A DNA stretch of 64,000 nt from the NCBI GenBank assembly GCA_027625915.1, contig JANTQA010000042.1, positions 1,810,001 through 1,874,000 of the forward strand, in the 5' to 3' direction. The stretch is from Anaeramoeba flamelloides. Lineage: Eukaryota > Metamonada > Anaeramoebidae. Position numbers and translations under genes: made by a program. How positions within the stretch are numbered: position 1 is the first letter of the stretch; each line of letters starts with the position of its first letter. The notes below the pieces were generated by a model that had not been told where the DNA came from, searched no databases, and worked only from the letters and a program-made list of their open reading frames with translations. Shown piece by piece: positions 26,201-37,775 of the stretch.

Positions 26201-29128
26201 ATATCTTTTATGGAATTTATTGTTTTTGAAAATTTTTAAAAATCCTGATTTTTTGACTGGAAAGAAGTTTCCCTTTTTTTCTTCAAGTTCTAATTCTTGA
26301 TATAATAAAATTGATTGTTCTTGTATTGATTTGATTAAATTTTCTTCTTTATTTTGTTTATTATTATTATTTTCTTCAAAGTTGTTATTATTATTATTAT
26401 TATTAGATTTAGATTTATTTTGATTTCCATATTTTGGTTCATTAAATAATAGATTAGTTTTATTTAATAAATCCTCATTGCTGTTATTGTTGCTGTTACT
26501 GTTATTGGTAGTGGTGGTTGTTATTGACGTTGTTGTTGTGGTGGTTGTGGTGGTGGTGTTCTGTTCAGGTATATTTTTTGTTTTAACATTTGTAAAAATG
26601 TCTTCAATTTTTGGCAAATCGATGATTTGTAATTTATTTCTGAAAGCTAAGCCAATTTCTTTATTACTTTCCACTTGCAAATAATTTTCATCAACTTCAT
26701 TAATTAAAATAAACCATTGATTTTCTTCAAAGGTTAATTCTTCTTTCGAAATGGTTGATAATTGTTTCTGAATAGAAATGGCAACTTCAGAATCTGTTAA
26801 AGTTGGGAAATGCAATCGGGCAAGCTTGCTTAATAATAGCTTTTTATAATTCTTAAGTCTTTCGATTGTAATTAATTCGATTAAATATTTTTGTTTAAAT
26901 AAATAATAGGGGGAGTAATTAAAGGTAATTTCATAATCTTTTAATTTTCGTGAGCTTTTTAGCTCAATCAAATTTATTGAAAAGAATTCTTCGTTTTTTT
27001 TGATTTGCTTTTTTTCAATCAAAAGCTTTTCAACAAAGTTGGATTCGGACGTATTTAATAATTTATTCAGCCAATCTAAAATTGAATTAATTTTTAATTT
27101 CTGTTCTTCAATTTTGGAAAATGGTATTGGGCTTTCAGTATTTATTATATTTAATCCCAATTGGAAAAATTCAATCCACTTGTTAAATAGGGTTGCATCG
27201 CTCGTATTTAAAACCAATTCTCTTACATTGTTTTTAATTTCAAAGCAATATTCTTTATTTAACTTCATTGATGAGTTAAATATTCTTTCAATTTGTTTTA
27301 ATTCTATTTGGATTTTTGGCTGAGTGGATTCGTGGTGAGTTGAATAAATAAATGAATCTTGAATGATTTGACAATATCTTTGTTTCCATTTCGATTTTTT
27401 TTTCAGTAATTGCTTATACAAATAACTTGAATTTCTGAAATCTAGCATTGTTAAAGTATTATTCAAATAATTATTAAAGCATACCTCTTCCAAAATTTGT
27501 TTTTTTTGTTCTTCTTGATTGTCGTTTTGTAATATTTCATAACTGCCAAAATCTAAAATTACTCCGTAATGTGGTGGGAAAAATCCCATTTTCTCTTGTT
27601 CCTTGTTTTCTCCAATCCACCATTCATCTTGCTTGGCCTCAATAATTGTAATCAAGTCCCATTTTTTCAAACTTAATTCGTTTTCAATTTGAGATTTAAA
27701 TTCCTTAATAACCAATATCTTTGTTCGATTGTCTTCAGTTAATTGGTATTTATAACATAATTTTAACAGTAAAAAATTTAGCCATTGGTTAATCGATTCC
27801 ATACACCCCCTAAATAAAGATATTTTTTCCTTTAATAATGCTATTGTGAATTTTGAGAGATTTTTTTCATCAAAAATTTGATGGTTATCTAAAGAAATTT
27901 TAAATATATTTTCTTTTTGATTCTCGTTATTTTGGTTGTTGTTTTTTTCATTATTGTTATTAATATTATTGTTGTTGTTTGGATTATTATTATTAACATT
28001 ATTATTATTATTATTATTATTATTCGTATTGGAATTAATATTATTATTATTAGTTGCTATATTTACCGTTGTGGTCAGTGTTGTGGTGTTGTTGTTATTT
28101 TGATTTTTATTAACATTTTCTAATTGCTTTTCAATGGTTGGTATTTGATCAAAAACAAAATTTGAATTATTTCTTTTCAATTTATATTTTTTTTTCTTAG
28201 TTATTGGTTCTTTATTATTAGATAAAATCTTGATCATAAATTCCAATTCTTTTTGAAAATAATTTTTTGAATAATCCAAATATTTTAAACAGGGCTTAAT
28301 AAAATTATAATTGTAATTAGCTGGGCTAACCGCACCTAATTTTAAAAAAATCATAGTCATTTGAAAGGAATTAAACCATTGATCCAATTCTCCAATTGTA
28401 TTAAATTTGAATAAAACTTTGTTCTTTGAAAATTGTAGACACAATTTGGAAGATTTTAACTTTGTTTGTTGTGTCGATTTTGATACCTTTGGTGATTTTT
28501 GTCCAATTGATCTTTTTCTATTCTTTTCGTTTCCGACAATGAACACACTTTTTACTGAACGAAAGCTTAAAGAACTAATGGCAGAACCTAAGCCAGTAAA
28601 TTGTCTTTGGTTTTTCCAAATATATATATTTGATCCAAATAACATAATCCATCTGTCATCCCATTTCTTGTTGTTCTTGGAACAAATTTTTGCTTGACCA
28701 TCAAGATATAACGGTAAAGATGGCAAAGATAACGGGGTGCTCAGTCTTTGAACAGGAATGATCTGTTCGGGGATATTTATATCTTCAAAGCTTTGCTCTT
28801 CTAGTTCATTTCCAGTTTTTTGTTCATAATTTATTTCATTGTTATGTATTATTAGCCTTGTGAACTGCACACTCAAGCGTGCAGAATTTGTTCGAAAGGA
28901 TTTATCGTGAACTGATCTTTTTCTTCTTTTGGTCACCGTGGAATTATTACCAATTAATGATGTTTTTGGGATTTCAAAGGTATATTTTTCTTTTTTTTTT
29001 GGTTTTTTGGTTTTTTCATATTTGGTTAAAAATATTATTTTTGAGTAAAAATGTAAAAATAAATAATTTTTTAATGTTGAAATATTTTTTTTTTTTTTTT
29101 TTTGTAATTTTGAAAAAGTGAAAAACAA
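20602..29128 (-). CDS. Giant multi-PH/SH3 protein with C-terminal RasGAP domain; one frame break
   Basis: Two overlapping frames (29128-24902 and 24915-20602) form one intronless gene of about 2,800 codons. A PH domain is cut exactly where they meet, and removing one A from the A6 run at 24907-24912 joins them in phase. Approximate order (minus strand): PH1 28720-28330, SH3 27730-27540 (ELSLKKWDLITIIE...WWIGE), PH2 27470-27150, SH3 26790-26580, PH3 26280-25970, SH3 25640-25470, PH4 25050-24790, divergent SH3-like 24340-24200, PH5 23800-23520, SH3-like 23250-22990, PH6 22730-22390, SH3-like 22100-21790, RasGAP 21650-20960. The RasGAP carries LFRGNSIATK (arginine finger) and FFFLRFICPIIVVP. It should stimulate Ras GTP hydrolysis at membranes. 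Poly-Asn runs and an EN repeat separate modules. 29128 is TTG; a likelier ATG near 29026 is one base out of phase. Domains certain, start uncertain. Confidence 0.88.
25761..25838 (-). repeat. CATTTT-type tandem array encoding Glu-Asn repeats
   Basis: Six-base units (TTTTCA on the plus strand) repeat about thirteen times without interruption inside the RasGAP gene. They encode an alternating Glu-Asn run between PH3 and the third SH3. Length is likely polymorphic. Confidence 0.85.
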
Positions 29129-29510
29129 ATATTTTGAAAAATGTAGATCAAAAAGGTCGGTAAAAAGGTAGAGAAAAAAATTGAAAATCAGAAGTTTTAA
29201 AAAAAAGTTTTATAAAAAAGTTTAGAAACTTGGTTAGAATAATTTGGTAGTGAGTGTTTAAAAAACTTTTTTTAAACTTTTAGAAAATGACTTTTTTTTA
29301 AATTAGAAATTTTTTAAATTCAATTTTTGAAAATTTATATTCTTGAAGAAATTATTTTCCGCTTCGAATTTTGTATAAATGTTATGTCAAGAGTATAGAT
29401 GAAAATTCAAGAATATTATACAATGTGTTTTAATTGTAAAAAACTTTTTAATAAAGAAAATAAAGTGAATATAAAAAACATATTTTTTCATTTCGATCTC
29501 ATTTTCTACC
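29129..29510. other. Upstream flank of the RasGAP gene
   Basis: Promoter and 5' leader of the minus-strand RasGAP gene are expected here. No defined signal could be named and no gene was seen. Confidence 0.4.
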
Positions 29511-29514
29511 AGAA

Positions 29515-29810
29515 ATAATTTAAACCATTAGTTATTCATACTCAACTGTATGCGGGTGATCTTATTCTCATTATGAAGTGTACTTTAACTCCTTTAAAAT
29601 TTAACTTTTAAAGGATCTTTGAAACAATAAGACTTAGAATCCGGGGATAATGTACTCTTTGCCCAAATCTTATAATCGCTTCATTATCAAAAAAAAGCAA
29701 TATTTCAGAGAGCCAAGTTGTTTTTTTTTAATGATTGGGAAGATCAAGTTAATAGAACCAAAAAGAAGGTTAAGATAAAAAATGTTTTCATTGATCAAGT
29801 TTACCACTCA
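29515..29810 (+). mobile_element. Non-LTR reverse transcriptase fragment
   Basis: The plus strand at about 29530-29575 reads HTQLYAGDLILIMK, the region around the catalytic YADD box of LINE-type reverse transcriptases (typically QxYADDLxLI), here with Gly in place of the first Asp. Downstream 200 bases contain scattered coding-like blocks (SGDNVLFAQIL; DWEDQVNRTKKK) in shifting frames. It is a small decayed piece; relation to the LINE 3' ends elsewhere in the window is likely but unproven. Confidence 0.45.
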
Positions 29811-31313
29811 CTACCAAAATAAAATTTTATTCACCATTTCTCATTTTATTTTTATTTAGACTCATATTTCGCTTTAGTACAGAGAGGGTTGCACACACCC
29901 AATGGTAAACAAAAACGTGAGTGCTCTCACTTTTCAAGAACTGTAAATGTAACATAAAATTTCATAATCCATTTTGAGAAAAATAAAAGTCCTCTAATCA
30001 ACCCGAAATACCTAAAGTATTCCAACTTCAAGACTCATTATTTCTTCATTGTCATTTAAAAAGAACCAAGAGATACCTTTTACTTCTTGAATTGTTTTAT
30101 TTATTGCAAAAACAATAGCTAATTTTAGTACATTATCACCGGACTCAAATCACATTTTAAAAATTTTTTTGAAATTTATTTCCTTAATTTTCAAAAACAA
30201 GTCCCATTCCATTCATTCCTCATCAAATGATAAAACTTTTGTTTTGAAACTGATCAGCTTAAAAATTTTTTTACGATAAAAAAAATTACACATTACAAAG
30301 TTGGTATTTTTGAAAAAATGATGATTGAAAAACGTAAAGCACTTCATTTAAAAATTGAAGGATTGCTTTATTGAACAAAATACCCAAAAGAAAAAAAAAA
30401 TAAAATAGTACTGACATTGTAACGTAAGACATAACAATATTTCGGATGAAACCATACAATAAAAAAACTAAATATAAAAAAGAAATAAAATGTATTTTTT
30501 TATTTTGGAATTTGGTTTGAAAAAAAAAACACATCTTGAATATAATTTCAAAAAAAACTGAAAATTCTTAATAAACCCTTAATCGATTGTTTTGGTAAAA
30601 TAAACTCAATAATGGAGTAAAAATAACTTCTTGCGAAGCTATTATTTTAAGTCAACTTTATGATCGGTATCGAAATATTTGACTTGGAACAAAGTGTTTT
30701 TGAATGAATTGATGGATTTATCAATAAATCAGTTAAAATTTTTTTACGAGTTAATATTCACTCATCAGTATTCTTTTATAAAATTGAAGTAAAAATTGGC
30801 CTAGCCAGATTAAAAATAAACTCCATTTCAAAATTTTTGGTATACGCAAAATCAAAAAATAGCAAAAAAAAAATCTCCATTTTTTTATATTTTTCTTTTT
30901 TTGAGATCTTCACTATGGTAAATATGAAGTTCATCCAGAAATAGTGTTTTGATTATATTGCTAAGGGTAAAATGTTGAGAGCATTTAATTTGTTAAGGGG
31001 TGACTTTTGAACTGGCTAAATTTGTGTCTTCTAATTAGAAGAGCGACTTGATATACGTTTAGATAATTTTTTGTGTTTTTCAAAACATAATATTGAAAGA
31101 AGTTTAAGATAACCATTTATTAATGTTTTCGTATTTAACCATTTTTATTCAAATGAAAGTAAAAAAAAAAATAAAAAATGTGCCCAAAAAGATGGTAAGA
31201 CTGTTAGTATCAAATTACTGAAAGTTAATTTTCTCTAAAAGAGCAATTAATGAAAAAGAGCAAATATTTTTTTTTTTTTTATTTTGAAGGGAGGAAATTA
31301 ATTTCCTCTTACA
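29811..31313. other. AT-rich intergenic region
   Basis: No gene was recognised. A mariner-like left terminus (ATAAACTCCATTTC with AAAATTTTTGG) sits alone at about 30816-30841. A low-complexity frame at 30534-30286 has no motif. Confidence 0.35.
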
Positions 31314-31647
31314 GCCGTTAGGTTTTTTTTAATTTTTGAAATAAACCGAAAATTTATTTAATTTTCTGTTTATTTCAAAAATTAAAAAAAAACGCCGTTA
31401 GCTTTTCCAGGATTCAAAAGAATTGAGTAAAATCCTAGATTTTTCTCTATTCTTTTGAATTTTGGAAAACCGCGTTAGGTTTTCTTGAGTTTTCTGTTTA
31501 TTTGGAAAATCGATAGATTTTCGTTAGGTTTTTTTTTAATTTTTGAAATAAACCGAAAATTAAATAAATTTTCGGTTTATTTCAAAAAGTAAAAAAAACC
31601 TAGAACACTTAACAAATAAAACAGAAAACTTCAAGAAAACCTAGGCA
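31314..31647. repeat. Serial hairpin array, copy 2
   Basis: Palindromic units in a row: 31314-31403 (TGAAATAAACCGAAAATT facing its complement), 31402-31478 (ATTCAAAAGAATTGAG facing CTATTCTTTTGAATTTT), and 31478-31647, where an outer hairpin (TTTTCTTGAGTTTTCTG) encloses another inner one. The same units lie at 1895-2262. The array abuts a LINE cysteine-tail fragment on its high-coordinate side, as at 2263, but in the other orientation relative to it. Confidence 0.62.
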
Positions 31648-31765
31648 CTTGACGACACGATCCCAAAGAAAATGATCGATATCTTCTATTATTTCCCGTT
31701 TAGAATGATTTTTACATAAGTTGCAGAATTTTGTTTTTAATTTATTTTTATCATAAACATAAAAA
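31648..31765 (-). mobile_element. LINE cysteine-tail fragment, copy 3
   Basis: On the minus strand the DNA encodes FCNLC, then REIIEDIDHFLWD, matching FCPLC...KEIIENIDHF of copy 1. Only about 35 codons remain, cut at the hairpin array on one side. Confidence 0.6.
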
Positions 31766-34310
31766 AGAGCAAATATTAAAAGAAAAAGCTCTTCTAATGA
31801 TCTTTCAGGCAGTGAAAATAAAACATTATAAAGGTATCTCGTCTCTTAAAAAATAAGGGGTTTTGGAGAGATATGAGAGATTCTCTTTACTTCAATCTGG
31901 TGATCCAAAGAGACAAATACCTAACAAGAATTAATCACACCGTTTTAGGAGTGCAATATATATCTGTGAGGAAAAAAAAAAAAAAAAAAAAATCAATGAA
32001 TTTGAAATTGGGGTTCAAGAATGAAGAGTGAAATCGAAATAAACAAATTTTTCATTTATAATCTATTTAAAAAGATCTTGTGATAAATTCTCCAAATTGT
32101 GGCCGAAGGAAACAGTTGGTTGGGTAATTGAAGAAAATTCTTTCATTTATTAATTAGAAAATAGAAGTGCAACTATTTATAAAAAGTAAGGACTTTTTTT
32201 TTTTTAGATGGTCAGAATTAAAACTTTTTAAAGTATTCTAAATTAAAAAAATGATTACTGTTGTAAAAAATAATGCGTTCAGGAAAGTTTAATCTGTTTT
32301 TCAAAATAAAAAGCTGTGTTTCTTTTTTTGATAAAAATTAAATCTAATATTAACTCTATTTTTTGAGATAAATTTTCTAATTTGGTACTTTATTTTTTAG
32401 AATTTCTTTTTTAATAATGGATCTTTAAGAAATCAGTATCATATTTACTTATGGCTTATTACCGATTTCTTTGATTGATTAATGTTTAGGTCTTGGATAA
32501 AAAAAAAACCAAAAATTTAATAAAAAATTGAGAAAATTCAGAAAAAATTTTCAACAAATTGCCTTCCTAATTTAAAATTTATTCAAAATATCAAGGATTT
32601 TAGTTTCAAGATTGATTTGAACTTAGGTATACTATTGGGAAAGCGAATTGGATTTTATATTGAAACAAGAAGAAAAAAAAATCACGGATTATATTTTGAA
32701 ACACGGATTTTATGTCTTTTTGCCACGCATTGTTTTTGATCACTGTACTTTTTTTTCAAAAAAGTGCTTTCCTTCACACCCCAACCTCTACCTCTCATTT
32801 ACTGGTTCGACCTTCACTTTAATAAAGCAGAAAACTTTCAAAAAGTTTTAATTCTGAAAAAGTTTTTGCTTTTTTTAAAATAACTAAATTCGAAAAAAGT
32901 TTTAAAAAAGTACTCACTTTTTTTAAAATTGCTGTAATAATTTGTTTGGTTATGTTTTATTGAATCAATAAAAGGAAATGTATTCAAATATTACGTGAAA
33001 ATATTAATTAAGTTCTAAACTCTGTTGTAGAATCACAACACCACCCCCTAAGGATTCAAAGAAAGTAATATTTTCCAAATTCTCTGAATTTGCTTTATTT
33101 TTTTTTTTTGCAAAAGCTGGATCATGGTTTGTTCATACTTTTTTTTTCAAAACCAAACAATAATGAAAATTTTCATCAAACCCAAACAAAAATACATTCA
33201 AAAGAATTGATCTAATTCAAAGAGAGAACACACCAATAATTCTGAGTTCCTAATTGTGAAAAGATTGTTGTTGTTCTTTTTTTTTTTTGAATTTGGTTTT
33301 TTTAATTATTTCTTAATTCGATGGAAAAGATCAAAAATGTTTGCCCAATTATATTTTTTTGTTTACCAAATAACAGGTAGACCCAGAAGATTATAAAAGA
33401 ATATTCCAAATTTTAAAAAAGTAGGATAATCCAAACCATGAAAATCATAATCCGTTGTTTGAGAAATAATACTCCAAAGTGTATCATTTCTTGTTGATTT
33501 TGAACAAGGTCTTTTGGGTTTTTCAACAAATAAGAATTAATTTTAGAACTGGGAATAAAAAGTTTTGTTTGTTCATTGAAAAAGAATAGTAAAGTCGTCA
33601 AATTTGAAAAAAAAAGGTAAAAAGGTGTTAAAACGGTTGAAGCTAACTTATTTCACAAACTTGCACAAAAATGATTCTTATTCTTTATCAAAAAAAATGA
33701 AAAAAAAAGAAGAAAAATATAAGTGAAAGTGAACAAATTTGAAAACAACCAAATGGTGTGTTCACAATTTTGGAACGAAACAAAAATTTTTTTTAAATTC
33801 AAATTAAGAAGGCCTATTTACATTAAGAAATATATTTGCTCTTCAAAATTTTAAACTTTAAAAAAATTGAAGGAAGAGAATGAAAAAATTCAATGAGCTT
33901 TGGGACGTCTGTTGATAAAAAAGAGTGGGCTTGAGGTTTTAAAAAGTTAGGAACAATTTATTTAGTTTGCTCTTTGAGAGGTTGAGTAAAACAATTTTGA
34001 AAACTTTGATTCATTACTTTTTTCAAATAATGGCCGTAACATTACTTTTGTTTTTTCTTTCAATCCTGAAAGTTTAATTTCGGAAACAAAAACAACATTC
34101 ATTGAAAATTAGTTGTTGCTGCGGTTTTTAAAAGGACAACAATTAAGGTAGGTTATTTTGAAATCTGGAAGAAATTTGTAATGTTTTTTGTTTTTTGTTG
34201 TTTTTTTTTTGTTTTATGTTTTTTTTGTTTTGTTTTGATGATCATTATCCCGTTATTTCACAATCTTTGAAAATTTTAAAAACAGAAAAAGAGAAAAGGG
34301 GTTGTTTTAC
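31766..34310. other. Spacer, repeat family M relative and possible exon sequence
   Basis: About 32280-32640 belongs to repeat family M (see 6300 and 46590), with one part inverted. On the minus strand, about 33545-33365, a frame reads DTLWSIISQTTDYDFHGLDY then PTFLKFG with GTAAAC after it. Its balanced composition suggests an exon, possibly of the SH3 gene starting at 34467, but the splice phase from that gene could not be matched. No other gene was seen. Confidence 0.35.
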
Positions 34311-34467
34311 TTGGGAATATTCCTCTTTTTTTTGTTGTTAAATTGGTTCCAAATATCCATTCAGAAGACAAATTACTTTTTTGATCAAGCCTGAGAAAGT
34401 CACCTTCGCTAAAGTTTAAAACACCTTTACAATTCGAGGTGTAGTTAAATCGTGCAAGTAATGACAT
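34311..34467 (-). CDS. SH3-domain protein, first exon
   Basis: From ATG at 34467-34465 the exon reads MSLLARFNYTSNCKG, then VLNFSEGDFLRL, then SSEWIFG and RGIFPS. This is a nearly complete SH3 domain: ALYDY-like start, ELSF/GD acidic loop, W and GIFPS. SH3 domains bind proline-rich peptides and bring signalling or actin partners together. A GTAAAA donor (from 34310) follows with one base of a codon left over. Reading through instead would end after about ten more residues in a Phe-rich tail, before the usual final YV. The downstream exon was not identified. It resembles the SH3 modules in the RasGAP gene only at family level. Confidence 0.72.
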
Positions 34468-34831
34468 AAGGAAAGTAAGTGAAAAAAATGTGATACTTTG
34501 ATTTATCAAAAATTGGCTAATAATTGAAATTCAAAACTAAAACAAGTTGATTTTTGTTAAGACACATAAAGGAACGCGATTAATCAAAACTTATGAATTA
34601 TTGGTTGCTTTTCTAAATAAAAATTAAGCAATAAAACTTGCTAAAAACAAGAAAAAACAAGAAAAAACTTGAACTATTTCGAACACTTTCATTTTAAATT
34701 CTCAAAATAACAACAAAACCCGAAAACACTTGAAACAATTCATGAATGTTTTTCTTTACCTATAGTATCAATTAAATGGCAAAATTTTTTCACTTTATTT
34801 ACCTTTCCCTCTTTCAAATTGAGTTTGTAAT

Positions 34832-34999
34832 TACTGGTATTTGAATAAAAAACGGGAAAAATTTACACTTCATTTTCAATATTTTTCTTTTTCTAGAGAC
34901 CAAAATACCAACCTACTTTGTTTGAGAACTCAATTTATAAAAGAAAAATATGCCAAATGAAGTGAAAATTTTTTACCATTTATAGTTCAAAAACCAGTA
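34832..34999. mobile_element. MITE family J, copy 2 (168 bp)
   Basis: Ends TACTGGTATTTGAAT and AAAACCAGTA. Inner arms GGGAAAAATTTACACTTCATT face AATGAAGTGAAAATTTTT, with AGAACTCAATTTATAAAAGA near the middle. It lies about 370 bp upstream of the SH3 gene start. Confidence 0.68.
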
Positions 35000-35380
35000 A
35001 AATCAACTTCGAAGAAAGCTCTCTTGAAATAATCAAAAAATGAAGGAAAAAGTAGTGAAACTTTTTATTCTGTTAATAGGGACAATATTAGTATATGAAT
35101 AAACAAATACCTTTTCCTTATTCTTTTCATAGGAAGGTATTTCATTTGGATAGAATTCTATAAAATGAGTCAAAAGTAGAACAGGGATTGATTAACAAGT
35201 TGTTACTTTTTTACAATTATGCTTCCTCATTCTAATTCGAGATAATTCTCAGAAAAATTGCGATTTACTTTTTTGTCTCTGAAACATAAAATTGCATCTG
35301 TCGAAAATATATTCGGAATTTGGAAATAATCTTAGTCTCAAACTAAAAGCAATAAGAGTTTAATATTGATTTTTACAAAA

Positions 35381-35620
35381 TATTTCTGATAAATTCTAAT
35401 AAATTTCATAAAATTTTTAGTTCTTTTTCGATTTTTATAAATCTTTCGAACTGTTACTTTTAAAACTTTCCACGATAAAGAATATTTTGAAGATCAACTA
35501 ATTTTACATAGTCTATTAACACTTGACTTCAGAAAATTCTTTATTCAAAGCTTGATGATAAAAAGTTCAAAAAAGAAAATCAATTAAAAATTTCCAAATA
35601 TTTATTTCAATTTATCAGTA
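35381..35620. mobile_element. MITE family E, copy 3 (240 bp)
   Basis: Starts TATTTCTGATAAATTC and ends AATTTATCAGTA. Length and termini match the copies at 1282 and 4200, with a more diverged interior. Confidence 0.5.
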
Positions 35621-35929
35621 TCTTCCAGAAACTAAACAAATCAGATAAGTTTTCAATTCGTAAAAGGAAAATTTTAATATAAAACTGATTTATAGGATTA
35701 TAGAATTTATATTTTAATCTTTAAAACAATTTTGAAAGCCAAATGTAAATATTGTTCATTTTTTTTTGTAATTCAGGAAAAAAAGATTATCAGATTCTAA
35801 AGTCGTAACCTTACTGAAAAAGAAGAATTAAAATCAATTAAAAGAAGACACAAACCCCATTTCAAAATCAATTACCCATTAAAAATCAAATTTTGAAAAT
35901 AAATATTTTTAGAATGTGAAGATATAAAT

Positions 35930-36159
35930 TACTGTTCATTGTAAAATAAAAAGATCAAAATTTTCATTCAACTTTCCAAAATAATCACCGACCCAAAAAA
36001 TAAAATAAACCATCAAAAGGCCCAACTCTCTCAAAAGAGAAATTAATAATTTAAGCTTCTTTAAAGATTATAAAAAATTAGAAATTTCCTTGATTTTTAA
36101 AATGCTTTTTTGGAAAGCTGTATGAAAAATTTTATAAATTTATTTTGCAACAAATAGTA
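35930..36159. mobile_element. MITE family G, copy 2 (230 bp)
   Basis: Ends TACTGTTCATTGTAAAATAA and TTTTGCAACAAATAGTA. The arms AAAATTTTCATTCAACTTTCC and GGAAAGCTGTATGAAAAATT face each other. Confidence 0.65.
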
Positions 36160-36929
36160 TAAGAAAAAAATTACTATTTTAATATAGAGTTCCATACACT
36201 AGAAATATTTATTTTTTGTCTAAAAATAAAATAAAAAAAATAAAAAAAAATTGGGACATTTATTATGAAATTGAGTTTAAAACAACTTTTCGGAATAATA
36301 AATTATATTATTTTCTGAAACTTTACAAAAAAATATTAAATCCCCTTTATTATCAAGACAAGGCTAATGTGGTTTGGTGAACTCAAAAATAGCAATTTTT
36401 TTCAACAAAATCTTTAAGGAAAGATCAATCAAAAAAAAAAAAAAATAACTAAAGATTGTCTTGTAAAAAAATGTTATTATGTTAAAAACTCATTTTTTTT
36501 CAAATTGTTTATTGCTTCATTTATTAAGAGAATTACTTAACATTTTCAGTAGAGTTACCAACCAAGTATTGTATTTTTCTTTTTTTCAAAAAGTTTAAAA
36601 ATAATAAGTGCAGCAAATAACATGGGTTTTTTATTTTAACCAATTAAAAAATTTAACTCAGGTAAAAAATATATACTGACTTTCGGGATAAAAGAAATAA
36701 ATGAATGATTTGAAAACAGCATATAACTCAGAAACAGGATTCTTCAAATTAATTGTAAAAAGAATTGTGAAGATATTGGAAGATTAAAATATAGTTTTTT
36801 GACAAAAAAAAAATAAAATAAAAATCATTATTAGATTTTTTCATTTTAATAAGAAAAGTCTCAGTTTATCATCAGAAATTTAAAAAATATGAAGAAATTT
36901 TTGAAACAAAAAAATTTATCTTTTTTGGA

Positions 36930-37309
36930 TTATTTACATAGATCGAAGATCTAACCTCAAAAATAAATTTGAATCTGAACCAGGAATATACGTGTATCTT
37001 CCTATCTTCAAATTCGAAAGTCTGAAAAAAAAAACACAAGTTGAATTTTTGCAATGGATTAAAAGTTGTCCTACTTGTTATTACACTACGATATTATTAA
37101 CTTTTGGGATAGAATTTTTCATAAAAAATGACTTGAAAATTTGGTTTTGCCAGACATCAAGAACCAAAATAAATCTATTATTTTTTTACAGAAAGCCGAT
37201 AAACCCAGCTTTTTCATTTCAATACTTGACTGTTGAACTTTGGAAAAAACAGTTAAATGAAATTACAGCACTTCCCATTTTTCAGCTGCAAACAAGGAAT
37301 GAAATTTAA
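36930..37309 (+). pseudogene. Repeat-borne reading frame, copy 2
   Basis: The plus frame to 37309 contains LPIFKFESLKKK, then EFLQWIKSCPTCYY, and ends QLQTRNEI before a stop. The preceding block DLTSKINLNLNQEY lies in another frame. The matching DNA at 7309-7060 shows this is part of a dispersed element. A CPTC pair hints at a zinc site. The family was not recognised. Confidence 0.4.
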
Positions 37310-37629
37310 ATCAATAAAAAATAAAAATTTCGACATAAAATTTCTTTTCAAGCTTATCAAAAAAAGAAAAGAAAAAACCCAAAAAAATTTCCTACTTTTA
37401 TAATGTTTTTATATCTTAAAAGTGGTGTTGAACTGGGAACATTTTCTTGCGCCCCACCAATGAATAAAAACACCATTTCCACTAATATACAATTACTTTA
37501 ATAAACAAACCCATTTATCAACTTCCAGAAAATGAATAATCTTTTTTAAGAAAAGTTAATTTTTAACAATTAATTTTAAAGTTATAATACATGATCTTTT
37601 TTATTTGTAATTTTTGTAGCTGGAAAAGA

Positions 37630-37775
37630 AAAGAGAAAAATTTGAAAAATTCAAAAATATGATTTCCATCTAAAAATTTGAAAATATTTTTTTGATAAGA
37701 ATTATGAGATAAACTCTCAAAACAACTTTTATTAAAATTCTAAATAAGTCAAAATTTTTGAAATCTAGTTTATAT
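37630..37775. repeat. Dispersed repeat, copy 2 (pair with 16490-16640)
   Basis: Same succession as at 16490: AAAATATTTTTTTGAT, ATAAACTCTC, AGTCAAAATTTTTGAAA, TAGTTTATA. Confidence 0.45.

Noticed and set aside
37042-37309. Independent zinc-binding host gene (CPTC)
   Set aside because: A matching decayed copy at 7309-7060 indicates a dispersed element, not a single-copy gene.
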